DNA of 46,222 nucleotides. Source: an uncultured Clostridia bacterium. Lineage in GTDB: Bacteria > Bacillota > Clostridia > TANB77 > CAG-508. This document shows positions 34,811 to 41,516 of the stretch, in pieces. The first letter of the stretch is position 1. Each line of letters opens with the position of its first letter. The notes below the pieces were generated by a model. It searched no databases, had not been told where the DNA came from, and saw nothing but the letters and a program-made list of their open reading frames with translations. The position numbers and the translations under genes were made by a program. The stretch lies in the NCBI GenBank assembly GCA_944388935.1, contig CALXKK010000012.1:1-46222 (forward strand), in the 5' to 3' direction.

Positions 34811-34933
34811 GCATATCGAAAAATGTGATTTTTTGTCGAAATTTTTTATAATTTTGACCCCCTAATATTATTTTTTTATATTGACATTATCGAATTTTTA
34901 GATTATATTTGTATTGTTATTGGAAAATATAGG
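34811..34933. repeat. Decayed copy of the pdaA 5' region upstream of agrA
   Basis: This segment matches 34210-34333. In the copy the pdaA ATG reads ATT and the ribosome site is changed, so it cannot make a protein. The agrA promoter now lies inside it. The 34719-35023 intergenic stretch otherwise holds the promoters described separately. Confidence 0.65.
34881..34909 (+). promoter_or_regulatory. Promoter of agrA-agrC
   Basis: TTGACA (34881-34886) and TATATT (34904-34909) have a 17-base spacer, about 115 bases before the agrA start. Confidence 0.65.
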
Positions 34934-35023
34934 TAATCGTCTAATTTGATATTTTTTTGTCTATTATTGTTAATACAATATGATTCTATTTAATACTAAT
35001 TATATTATTTAGGAGATGAAGAT

Positions 35024-35779
35024 ATGTTAAATTTTGTTTTATGTGATGATAATCGAAATATTCTAAACAAATTATCTAAGATGTTAGAAAATATTTTTGT
35101 AAAAAATGATTACAATGCAACAATTACTTATACATGCGATAATGCAGATGATTTAATCAATTTTGTAAATAATAACAATACAGATGTACTGTTTCTTGAT
35201 ATAAATTTAAAAAATAAGTTAACAGGATTGGACATTGCTGAACAAATTAGAAAGAAAAATAAAGATATATATATAATTTTTACAACAGGTCATTTAGAAT
35301 ATGCTCTGGTCGCTTATAAATACAAAACTTTTGATTATATTCCAAAACCTTTTGTTTCAGAAAGACTTGAATTAACTATATCTAGACTATTTGAAGATAT
35401 CAAATCAAGCGTATCAAATTTTATTAAAGTCGGTAATTCCCAAATGTTAATTAAAGAAGATGACATACTTTATATTAAAAAGAATAATATGAAGCTTATA
35501 TATCATACGCCATTTAAAGATTACTCTTCTTATGTGGCTTTTAATAAAATTGAAAATACTTTACCTAAAAATTTTGTAAGGTGTCATAAATCTTATATAG
35601 TTAATGTAAATGCAATTAGCACCATTGATACTATTAGAAACTGTATTTGTCTGTATAATAATGACGTTTGTCCTATTGGTCCAAAATATAAAAACAATTT
35701 ACTGGAGGTCTTAAATAATTATGAATATTCTACAGAAGATTACAGAGGGCTTGATGAGCCCAAACGAAATGTTAACTAA
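35024..35779 (+). CDS. agrA: AgrA-type LytTR response regulator
   Basis: A 251-aa two-component regulator. The receiver domain (about 1-125) has the acidic pocket CDDN (8-9) and the phosphorylation site Asp59 in VLFLDINL, with Lys in YIPKPF. The LytTR DNA-binding domain is about 140-240 (FVRCHKSYIVNVNAIS). The partner kinase gene overlaps its 3' end by 59 bases in another frame. The target is probably the agrB promoter on the other side of the locus. AGGAGATGAAG precedes the ATG. Confidence 0.93.
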   Translation: MLNFVLCDDNRNILNKLSKMLENIFVKNDYNATITYTCDNADDLINFVNNNNTDVLFLDINLKNKLTGLDIAEQIRKKNKDIYIIFTTGHLEYALVAYKYKTFDYIPKPFVSERLELTISRLFEDIKSSVSNFIKVGNSQMLIKEDDILYIKKNNMKLIYHTPFKDYSSYVAFNKIENTLPKNFVRCHKSYIVNVNAISTIDTIRNCICLYNNDVCPIGPKYKNNLLEVLNNYEYSTEDYRGLDEPKRNVN

Positions 35780-37118
35780 TATTATAACTATTCCCTTTTT
35801 TGTTATAGAAGCATATATCTATATAAATCTATTTTTCACTTTATTTTCTAAACAACCGCCAAGAAAAAATAAATATATCTGCATAATGGTATTATTAATT
35901 TCTGGTATATTTAGTAGATTTATAATTTCCATACCATATAATACTATATTTAATATTATTATTTTTGTCATTTCTTATCAAATCTTTTTTAAAGCCAAGC
36001 TTATTGAGGCTGTTATAGGTGTTAGTATTAATTCTTTATTAACAGTTTTATTTGAAATGATATCAACACAAATATATACATTATTATTTGGTAAACCTTA
36101 TTCTGAATATGCAAATTATCCACTATATACTGTTTTATTTATGATAATTGTTTATACTAGTCTATTTATAATGCTAAAATTATTTAAAAAGTTTGATGTT
36201 AATATTACACTATTTAAAAATATCAACAAAAAAGACACTATTACTATATTAGTTACTATTATTTTAGGTCTTATAACAGTATTTTTACAATTATATATAT
36301 CTACCTTATATAACAATATATTGCCAAATTTCGTAACACTTTTAAGTATAATATGTTTAATTGCATATTTCTTTGTAAGTTTATTTAATATAGTAAAAAC
36401 TAAGCAATTAGAAATTGCAAATAGAGATATTAATAACTTGCAATTATATAATAATACTTTAAAAGTAATGTATGATAATATTAGAGCATTTAAGCATGAT
36501 TTTAATAATATTATGAATGGTATTGGTGGATATATAACTGCCAAAGATATGGATGGACTTTCTAAATATTATAAGTCAGTATTTAAAGAATGTAATAATC
36601 TAAATAATTTAGCTGCATTAAACCCTGAAACTATTAATAATCCATCTATTTATGCAATTCTTGCAGATAAATATAATAAAGCGAACGCAAAAAACATTCA
36701 AATAGAACTTGGAGTATTTATAGATTTAAATTCTCTGAATATAGATATTTATGAACTTACTAGAATTTTAGGAATATTATTGGATAACAGCATTGAAGCT
36801 GCACAAGAATGTGAGAAAAAATATATTAGTGTTAGATTTTTAATGGACTATAGAAAAAATAGACAATTAGTAATTATAGAAAACACATACAAAAACAAAG
36901 ATGTAGATACATATAAAATTTTTGAAAAAGCATATAGTACAAAACCTAATAATACTGGTCTGGGATTATGGGAAGTTAATAAAATATTAAAGAAACATGA
37001 TAATCTTGCAATTTACACAAGTAAAGATGATGAATTGTTTAAACAACAATTAGAAATTTATCTACCCAAGAAAAATCTAATAAAAAATCCAGATAAAAAA
37101 ATACCTATTAATAAATAG
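35721..37118 (+). CDS. agrC: AgrC-type sensor histidine kinase
   Basis: A 465-aa receptor kinase with six or seven N-terminal helices (about 20-225), the phospho-acceptor His259 in AFKHDFNN, then a GHKL ATPase domain (N-box ILLDNSIEAAQE near 345; G-box TGLGLWEVNKIL near 418). AgrC senses the secreted cyclic peptide made from AgrD and phosphorylates AgrA. The start at 35721 has GGAGG twelve bases upstream; an ATG at 35754 with GAGGGC five bases upstream is equally plausible and would shorten the overlap with agrA to 26 bases. Confidence 0.92.
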   Translation: MNILQKITEGLMSPNEMLTNIITIPFFVIEAYIYINLFFTLFSKQPPRKNKYICIMVLLISGIFSRFIISIPYNTIFNIIIFVISYQIFFKAKLIEAVIGVSINSLLTVLFEMISTQIYTLLFGKPYSEYANYPLYTVLFMIIVYTSLFIMLKLFKKFDVNITLFKNINKKDTITILVTIILGLITVFLQLYISTLYNNILPNFVTLLSIICLIAYFFVSLFNIVKTKQLEIANRDINNLQLYNNTLKVMYDNIRAFKHDFNNIMNGIGGYITAKDMDGLSKYYKSVFKECNNLNNLAALNPETINNPSIYAILADKYNKANAKNIQIELGVFIDLNSLNIDIYELTRILGILLDNSIEAAQECEKKYISVRFLMDYRKNRQLVIIENTYKNKDVDTYKIFEKAYSTKPNNTGLGLWEVNKILKKHDNLAIYTSKDDELFKQQLEIYLPKKNLIKNPDKKIPINK

Positions 37119-37127
37119 GTATTTTTT
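37096..37127. terminator. Terminator at the end of agrC
   Basis: A 14-bp perfect stem (37096-37109 / 37114-37127) includes the last codons of agrC. A/T runs on both sides allow use from both directions, so it may also stop the converging agrBD transcript. Confidence 0.8.
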
Positions 37128-37159
37128 GTCGTTTTGTCGTTTTTTTGATTAGTTTGTTT

Positions 37160-37279
37160 TTAGTCTTTTTTAATCATACTAGCAGGCATTTTTGGTTGAT
37201 GAATAAATCCAAAAAATAGACATGCTGTGTTAGATGATTTAGCATATTTTTCTGCTAATCTTGCTAAGAATTTTAACAT
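37160..37279 (-). CDS. agrD: AgrD autoinducer peptide precursor (39 aa)
   Basis: The start is the ATG at 37279, with AAAGGGGGC upstream; an open frame extends 26 codons further, but that part lies in the agrB-agrD junction and lacks a site. The layout is that of AgrD: an amphipathic N-terminal helix (MLKFLARLAEKYAKSS), a core with one Cys (NTACLFFGFI) that would give the thiolactone ring, and a C-terminal recognition tail with the conserved P-x-x-P pattern (HQPKMPASMIKKD). The exact ends of the ring cannot be set from sequence. It follows agrB in transcription. Confidence 0.92.
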   Translation of the reverse strand: MLKFLARLAEKYAKSSNTACLFFGFIHQPKMPASMIKKD

Positions 37280-37310
37280 AATATATGCCCCCTTTGTAAA
37301 AAGATTTATA

Positions 37311-37337
37311 TAGTAAGAGGTAAAACCTCTATTACTA
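37311..37337 (-). repeat. Intercistronic hairpin between agrB and agrD
   Basis: A 6-bp stem (AGAGGT / ACCTCT) is extended by 5 bp (TAGTA / TACTA) with a 2-base bulge, and includes the agrB stop codon. No T-tract follows, so it may tune the agrB:agrD ratio or protect the mRNA. Confidence 0.55.
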
Positions 37338-37940
37338 CCCATATACTTCATATCCATATTTATTTTTAGTAATTTTATATGCTAATTTTGTTAATGTTAG
37401 TGTCTGTACTAATATTCCAATAATTATCATATTAGAAACCACTTTATATGGTATAAATATTGCAACTACTAATTCCACACCAACAATTACAAATGACCAT
37501 ATCTTACGTTTTCTTCTTTCTTTCTTTTGTAATACAGGCACATTCTCGGTATCTGCTGGAGCATATTTAGCAATCATTACAAAACTAAATATAAAAGTAA
37601 TTGCTATCAAAATGTATTTAATATTATTGTTGAAGTTTAAAATGCTTGCTAAAAATGGTGTTCCTATATACAATAAACTTGTCACAATAATGCATCCTAA
37701 ATGAGTATGTAAATGAAATCCTCCTGAAAAAGTTCGATATGGTAAAATAATTAAAAAGGAAATTAAAGTAAGTTTAAACATATGTAGTAATAGTGCTAAA
37801 ATTAATATAATAAAGAATTTCGGTACTTCCCCAATTAACAATTGCAATCCAAAATTAATTTCATCAGCTTTACTTTCATCATAACCATCAACTGATTGAA
37901 TTATTTTTTTCGTTAATGAATTACAAATTGCTTCTATCAC
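37335..37940 (-). CDS. agrB: AgrB-type peptide-processing membrane protease
   Basis: A 201-aa membrane protein with five or six helices. The catalytic motif RTFSGGFHLHTHLGC gives His76 and Cys83, almost the positions used in Staphylococcus aureus AgrB, and KYAPADTENVP is the second family landmark. AgrB cuts the AgrD C-terminal tail and forms the thiolactone. It is transcribed toward agrC, so the locus is split into two converging halves. AGGAAG precedes the ATG. Confidence 0.95.
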   Translation of the reverse strand: MIEAICNSLTKKIIQSVDGYDESKADEINFGLQLLIGEVPKFFIILILALLLHMFKLTLISFLIILPYRTFSGGFHLHTHLGCIIVTSLLYIGTPFLASILNFNNNIKYILIAITFIFSFVMIAKYAPADTENVPVLQKKERRKRKIWSFVIVGVELVVAIFIPYKVVSNMIIIGILVQTLTLTKLAYKITKNKYGYEVYG

Positions 37941-37983
37941 ATTTACTTCTTCCTTTCCTTTATCTTAATCTAGAATAATTATA

Positions 37984-38038
37984 ATTATAAAAATTTTTTT
38001 GGTTTATTTTTATTTGTGAAAATATTCTTTAACTTTGT
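37984..38038 (-). promoter_or_regulatory. Candidate LytTR/AgrA operator and agrB promoter
   Basis: On the minus strand two similar sites, ACAAAGTTAAAG (38027-38038) and ACAAATAAAAAT (38006-38017), are exactly 21 bases apart. They are followed by a perfect -10 TATAAT (37984-37989) with a poor -35. Two direct repeats at 21 bp just upstream of a weak -35 are what is known for AgrA-controlled promoters. Confidence 0.55.
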
Positions 38039-38088
38039 AAAAATTATAGAAATATCATTTTACATATAAAATCACTATTTTTACCAAT

Positions 38089-38134
38089 AAAAAAATTCAA
38101 TCTATCAAACAATTTTTGTTTAACAAATTGAATT
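38089..38134 (-). terminator. Terminator of the pseudouridine synthase transcript
   Basis: An 8-bp outer stem (AATTCAAT / ATTGAATT) and a 6-bp inner stem (AAACAA / TTGTTT) are followed by seven T on the minus strand. Confidence 0.75.
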
Positions 38135-38193
38135 CTTTAAAAATTGTATATATTATATAAAGTTTAAAACTAAATCAAAAATTACGACAAATT

Positions 38194-38877
38194 TTAATCA
38201 ATATGTACATCCTTTAATATATTCCATACACCGTTCGTTTCTGGTAAATATTTAAACTCCAATTTCTCTTTTGTTGTTGGATGATAAAATCTTAATTTGT
38301 ATGCCCACAAAGCTAATTGCCTACTTCTACTTCGTGTTCCATATTTCGTGTCTCCACATAAACTATGTCCCCTACTAGAAAATTGAACTCTTATTTGATG
38401 ATGTCTACCAGTTTTTAAATCTATTTTTACCAAACTCATATTGGTTCTTTCATCATATTTTATAACTTCATATTCCAATTCTGAGAACTTAGCATTTTTA
38501 TCATCTTTATTAGTAACAAAAGATTTATTCTTTTTTGAATCCTTTACTAAATAATCTTGCATTATTCCCTTTTGCTTCTCAAATTTTCCTTTTACTACTG
38601 CAATATAATTCTTCCTAACTTGTTTTTCTCTTACTTGTTCACTCAATCTAGAAGCAGCCTTCGATGTTCTAGCAAATACCATTACTCCTCCAACTGATCT
38701 ATCTAACCTATGAACTAATCCTAAATAAACATTTCCTGGTTTATTATATTTTTCCTTTAAATATTTTTTAATAATTGTAAGCATGTCCGGATCTTTAGTT
38801 TTATCTGCTTGTGATGGAATTCCTGGCTCTTTTACTACAACAATAATATGATTATCTTCATATAATATTTTTAGCAT
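38194..38877 (-). CDS. RluA/RluD-family pseudouridine synthase
   Basis: A 227-aa enzyme that isomerises uridine in rRNA or tRNA. The catalytic Asp is in LVHRLDRSVGGVMVFA, and LKTGRHHQIRVQF and GDTKYG follow. It has no N-terminal S4 domain, so it is a short RluA-type protein; the site modified is not predictable. The ATG at 38877 has GGAGGAAGC upstream and overlaps the stop codon of the preceding methyltransferase (TAATG), which implies translational coupling. Confidence 0.92.
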   Translation of the reverse strand: MLKILYEDNHIIVVVKEPGIPSQADKTKDPDMLTIIKKYLKEKYNKPGNVYLGLVHRLDRSVGGVMVFARTSKAASRLSEQVREKQVRKNYIAVVKGKFEKQKGIMQDYLVKDSKKNKSFVTNKDDKNAKFSELEYEVIKYDERTNMSLVKIDLKTGRHHQIRVQFSSRGHSLCGDTKYGTRSRSRQLALWAYKLRFYHPTTKEKLEFKYLPETNGVWNILKDVHID

Positions 38878-39737
38878 TATGCTTCCTCCCATCTTCCATA
38901 GATGCCACAAGGAAGTACTAATTTTGAATTAGTCATTGGTAATCCTATTTCTCCAGATTCAAAGTTTCCCTTATTCTTTATATTTAGTCTTAATATATTT
39001 TCTAGTACTTTAGCAGATATTCCTGTAGTATATGAATTTATTAAGAAAAATAATGGCTTGTCTGATAGTACCTTTGTACACAAATTTACTAAATCTGCTA
39101 TATCATCTTCAAATCTCCACACTTCGCCTTTTGTTCCTCTTCCATAAGAAGGTGGATCCATTATTATAGCATCATATTTATTGCCCCTTCTTATCTCTCT
39201 ATTTACAAATTTTTCTACATCATCAACAATATAACGAACAGGTCTATCTTTTAATCCTGAAGAATTTACATTTTCTTTTGACCAAGTTACCATACCTTTA
39301 GAGCTATCCACATGGCATACAGATGCTCCTGCAGAAAGGCAAGCAACAGTAGCTCCTCCAGTATAAGCAAATAAATTTAATACCTTTATATTTCTTTTAC
39401 TGTTCTTTATTTTATTAATCATCCAATCCCAATTAACAGCCTGCTCTGGAAATAGACCAGTATGTTTAAATCCCATTGGTTTTACATTAAAAGTTAAGTT
39501 TTTATATCTTATTTGCCAACTCTCTGGAACTTTTTTCTTAAATTGCCAACTTCCACCACCAGTCTTACTTCTATTATATATTCCATGTGCATTTTTCCAT
39601 TTTCCCTCAAAAGATTTTTCCTTCCAAATTATTTGAGGATCAGGTCTTACTAAAAAAATATCTCCCCATCTTTCTAGTTTCTCACCATTTGCCATATCTA
39701 ATATTTCATAATCTTTCCAATTATTAGCTATTTTCAT
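38877..39737 (-). CDS. Class I SAM-dependent methyltransferase (RlmI/COG1092-like)
   Basis: A 286-aa protein with the SAM-binding motif LNLFAYTGGATVA (about 118-130), HVDSSKGMV (motif II) and the catalytic-type IMDPPSYGRG (about 187-196). This is the set seen in rRNA cytosine C5 methyltransferases of the RlmI/YccW group. The N-terminal PUA domain of RlmI is absent; instead there is a short strand-rich part with WKEKSFEGKW. rRNA is the likely substrate. It is coupled to the pseudouridine synthase gene that follows. Confidence 0.85.
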   Translation of the reverse strand: MKIANNWKDYEILDMANGEKLERWGDIFLVRPDPQIIWKEKSFEGKWKNAHGIYNRSKTGGGSWQFKKKVPESWQIRYKNLTFNVKPMGFKHTGLFPEQAVNWDWMINKIKNSKRNIKVLNLFAYTGGATVACLSAGASVCHVDSSKGMVTWSKENVNSSGLKDRPVRYIVDDVEKFVNREIRRGNKYDAIIMDPPSYGRGTKGEVWRFEDDIADLVNLCTKVLSDKPLFFLINSYTTGISAKVLENILRLNIKNKGNFESGEIGLPMTNSKLVLPCGIYGRWEEA

Positions 39738-39750
39738 TTTACATCTCCAA

Positions 39751-39918
39751 TTACATATTTGATAATATTCTAAAAAAATTATATATAGCTATTATATTAG
39801 CTATACTAAATATTCCTCCTAAAGAAAATAATAAGCCTAAAATATTATTTGTGTTAATCTTTTTAGTCTTTTGATTACTATATTCCACAGGATATATTTC
39901 GTCTTTTGCATATTCCAT
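39751..39918 (-). CDS. Small membrane protein (55 aa)
   Basis: I do not recognise it. The protein starts MEYAKDEIYPVEYSNQKTKK and has one or two hydrophobic segments from about residue 24 (ILGLLFSLGGIFSIANIIAI). The ATG at 39918 with AGGTGG upstream is favoured over a TTG-less longer frame to 39972. It is the first gene of the operon with the methyltransferase and pseudouridine synthase. Confidence 0.65.
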   Translation of the reverse strand: MEYAKDEIYPVEYSNQKTKKINTNNILGLLFSLGGIFSIANIIAIYNFFRILSNM

Positions 39919-39971
39919 GTTTTTCCACCTCTTTATATATTTATATTCCAAAACACATAGAATATGCTTCA

Positions 39972-40025
39972 TTTGAGCTATATTTTATCATAACCATACT
40001 ACTTTTTTCAATATAATAGCTCAAA
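39972..40025 (-). promoter_or_regulatory. Promoter flanked by a perfect 10-bp inverted repeat
   Basis: On the minus strand TTGAAA (40006-40011) and TAAAAT (39982-39987) are spaced by 18 bases, with TG before the -10. The arms TTTGAGCTAT (39972-39981) and ATAGCTCAAA (40016-40025) enclose it. The symmetry suggests an operator. Confidence 0.5.
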
Positions 40026-40051
40026 ACCTTCCTTTTTATTCAAAAAAAGAA

Positions 40052-40091
40052 AAAAATATACATTAAACTGATTAGCTTAATGTATATTTTT
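40052..40091. terminator. Terminator of greA
   Basis: A 15-bp perfect stem (40052-40066 / 40077-40091) directly after the greA stop has U-runs on both sides. Confidence 0.85.
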
Positions 40092-40095
40092 GGGT

Positions 40096-40578
40096 TTATT
40101 TTTTTATTGCTAAAACTTTATATTTACAAACACCAGCTGGTACTTGTACTTCTACTACTTGATTTTTCTTTGCTCCTAATAAAGCTGCACCTATTGGAGA
40201 TTCATTTGAAATTTTATTTTGTGTAATATCTGCTTCTGTTGTTCCAACTATTGTATATTCAACCTCTTCATTAAATTCCATATCCAAAACTTTTACTGTA
40301 TTTCCAATTTGGACTTTTTTATTATCTATTTCTGAATCATCTATTATCTTAGCAAATCTTAATTTTGCTTCTAATTCGGCTATCTTATCTTCATTAGCTG
40401 CTTGCGCAGTTTTTGCTTCATCATATTCTGAATTTTCTGAAAGGTCTCCAAATCCTAGAGCTACTTTTATTCTTTCTGCTATTTCTGCTCTAGTTTCTGT
40501 CTTTAGTTTTTCAAGTTCAGCTTCCATTTTGTTATATCCTTCTTGTGTTAGTAGAATTTCTTTGTTGTTATCTCCCAT
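40096..40578 (-). CDS. greA: Transcription elongation factor GreA
   Basis: A 160-aa protein with an N-terminal coiled coil (about 10-75, [19 protein letters not shown] and [16 protein letters not shown], whose acidic tip residues D and E stimulate RNA cleavage by RNA polymerase) and a C-terminal FKBP-like domain ([18 protein letters not shown]). GGAGGGATG precedes the ATG. It is monocistronic, with its own promoter and terminator. Confidence 0.96.
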   Translation of the reverse strand: MGDNNKEILLTQEGYNKMEAELEKLKTETRAEIAERIKVALGFGDLSENSEYDEAKTAQAANEDKIAELEAKLRFAKIIDDSEIDNKKVQIGNTVKVLDMEFNEEVEYTIVGTTEADITQNKISNESPIGAALLGAKKNQVVEVQVPAGVCKYKVLAIKK

Positions 40579-40614
40579 TCTGTCATCCCTCCTGACTTAT
40601 TTTATTGCTACATT

Positions 40615-40643
40615 ATATTAAGCCAATATTACTCGTTTGTCAA
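40615..40643 (-). promoter_or_regulatory. Promoter of greA
   Basis: On the minus strand TTGACA (40638-40643) and TAATAT (40615-40620) are spaced by 17 bases. Confidence 0.7.
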
Positions 40644-40653
40644 GTACATGTTT

Positions 40654-41475
40654 TTATTTTTTATACTCACTAATATCTATAATTCCATTTTTACCAATAA
40701 GATTGCTAATTTTAATATTATCCTTTGTTATTTTCTCTCTTATTTCCTTGTAACTTTTGCCTATTATATAAGATTCATATATTTCATTTGTTGTAAATTC
40801 TTCTCTTCTTTTTTCTATATTTAATTCATAATTGTTTATATTTATGCCTGCAAATGTTTTACTTATAGAATTAACTGTATTTTCTATATTTATAATGATA
40901 GCTCTTCTATTTATTTTATATTTTTTTAACTGTTCTTCTGAAAAATCTATATTTAATATAATATTTTTATTTGCCAAACTTTTATTTCTATTATTCATTA
41001 TAGGTATTAAAATAGCCTCTTCTTCGTATAACTTATCCGAAAAAATTTTGAATTTTTTCATATTGTTAGTAATAATATTAATTCTTCTGTTTGTTGATAT
41101 TAGCTCCATAATATAATTTAAATTAATATTTGAATAATCATTCACTAATATAGTTAATTCCATATCTTTTTTATTAATTTCCAAAACTTTTGATAAATAT
41201 TCTATAATTTCCGGGATTAAATGTTTAAATAAAATTTTGCCATTTAAAATATTTATCTTTTTTGAAGATATGACATTTATAAATTCGATATTATCCTTGT
41301 CCTTTTTTGCAATCACAACATTTTTTATATTATCTTTTTCTAGCTGATTTAACAGCTTTTTATTAAACTTTGGAATTAAATACTCTCTTCCATTTTCAAA
41401 TTCTTTAATTTCTATTTTATTTATTAATCTTTTAAAGAAATTTTTTTCATTTTTAGAAATAATATAACCAATCAT
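40654..41475 (-). CDS. Hypothetical protein (273 aa)
   Basis: I do not recognise the family. It is an Ile/Asn/Lys-rich soluble protein that starts MIGYIISKNEKNFFKRL, with alternating strand and helix segments and no signal or membrane helix. The C-terminal part holds TFAGININNYELNIEKR and ESYIIGKSYKEIREKI. It follows the GH18 gene and is probably co-transcribed with it. Its ribosome site (AAGGTGA) lies in the 3' arm of a strong hairpin, so translation may be gated. Confidence 0.7.
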   Translation of the reverse strand: MIGYIISKNEKNFFKRLINKIEIKEFENGREYLIPKFNKKLLNQLEKDNIKNVVIAKKDKDNIEFINVISSKKINILNGKILFKHLIPEIIEYLSKVLEINKKDMELTILVNDYSNINLNYIMELISTNRRINIITNNMKKFKIFSDKLYEEEAILIPIMNNRNKSLANKNIILNIDFSEEQLKKYKINRRAIIINIENTVNSISKTFAGININNYELNIEKRREEFTTNEIYESYIIGKSYKEIREKITKDNIKISNLIGKNGIIDISEYKK

Positions 41476-41513
41476 AAAATCACCTTATTCATTTATATGA
41501 ACAAGGTGATTTT
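41476..41513 (-). promoter_or_regulatory. Hairpin holding the ribosome binding site of the 273-aa gene
   Basis: An 11-bp stem (41503-41513 / 41476-41486) and an inner 5-bp stem enclose a 4-base loop. On the transcript the second arm contains AAGGTGA directly before the ATG at 41475. It can either terminate GH18 transcripts weakly or hide the start of the next gene. Confidence 0.6.
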
Positions 41514-41516
41514 ATA

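Noticed and set aside
37280..37357. 26-codon N-terminal extension of agrD
   Set aside because: It overlaps the end of agrB and the junction hairpin. The ATG at 37279 has a ribosome site and gives the standard AgrD length.
38878..38910. 11-codon extension of the pseudouridine synthase
   Set aside because: It would run into the methyltransferase gene. GGAGGAAGC and the TAATG overlap define 38877 as the start.
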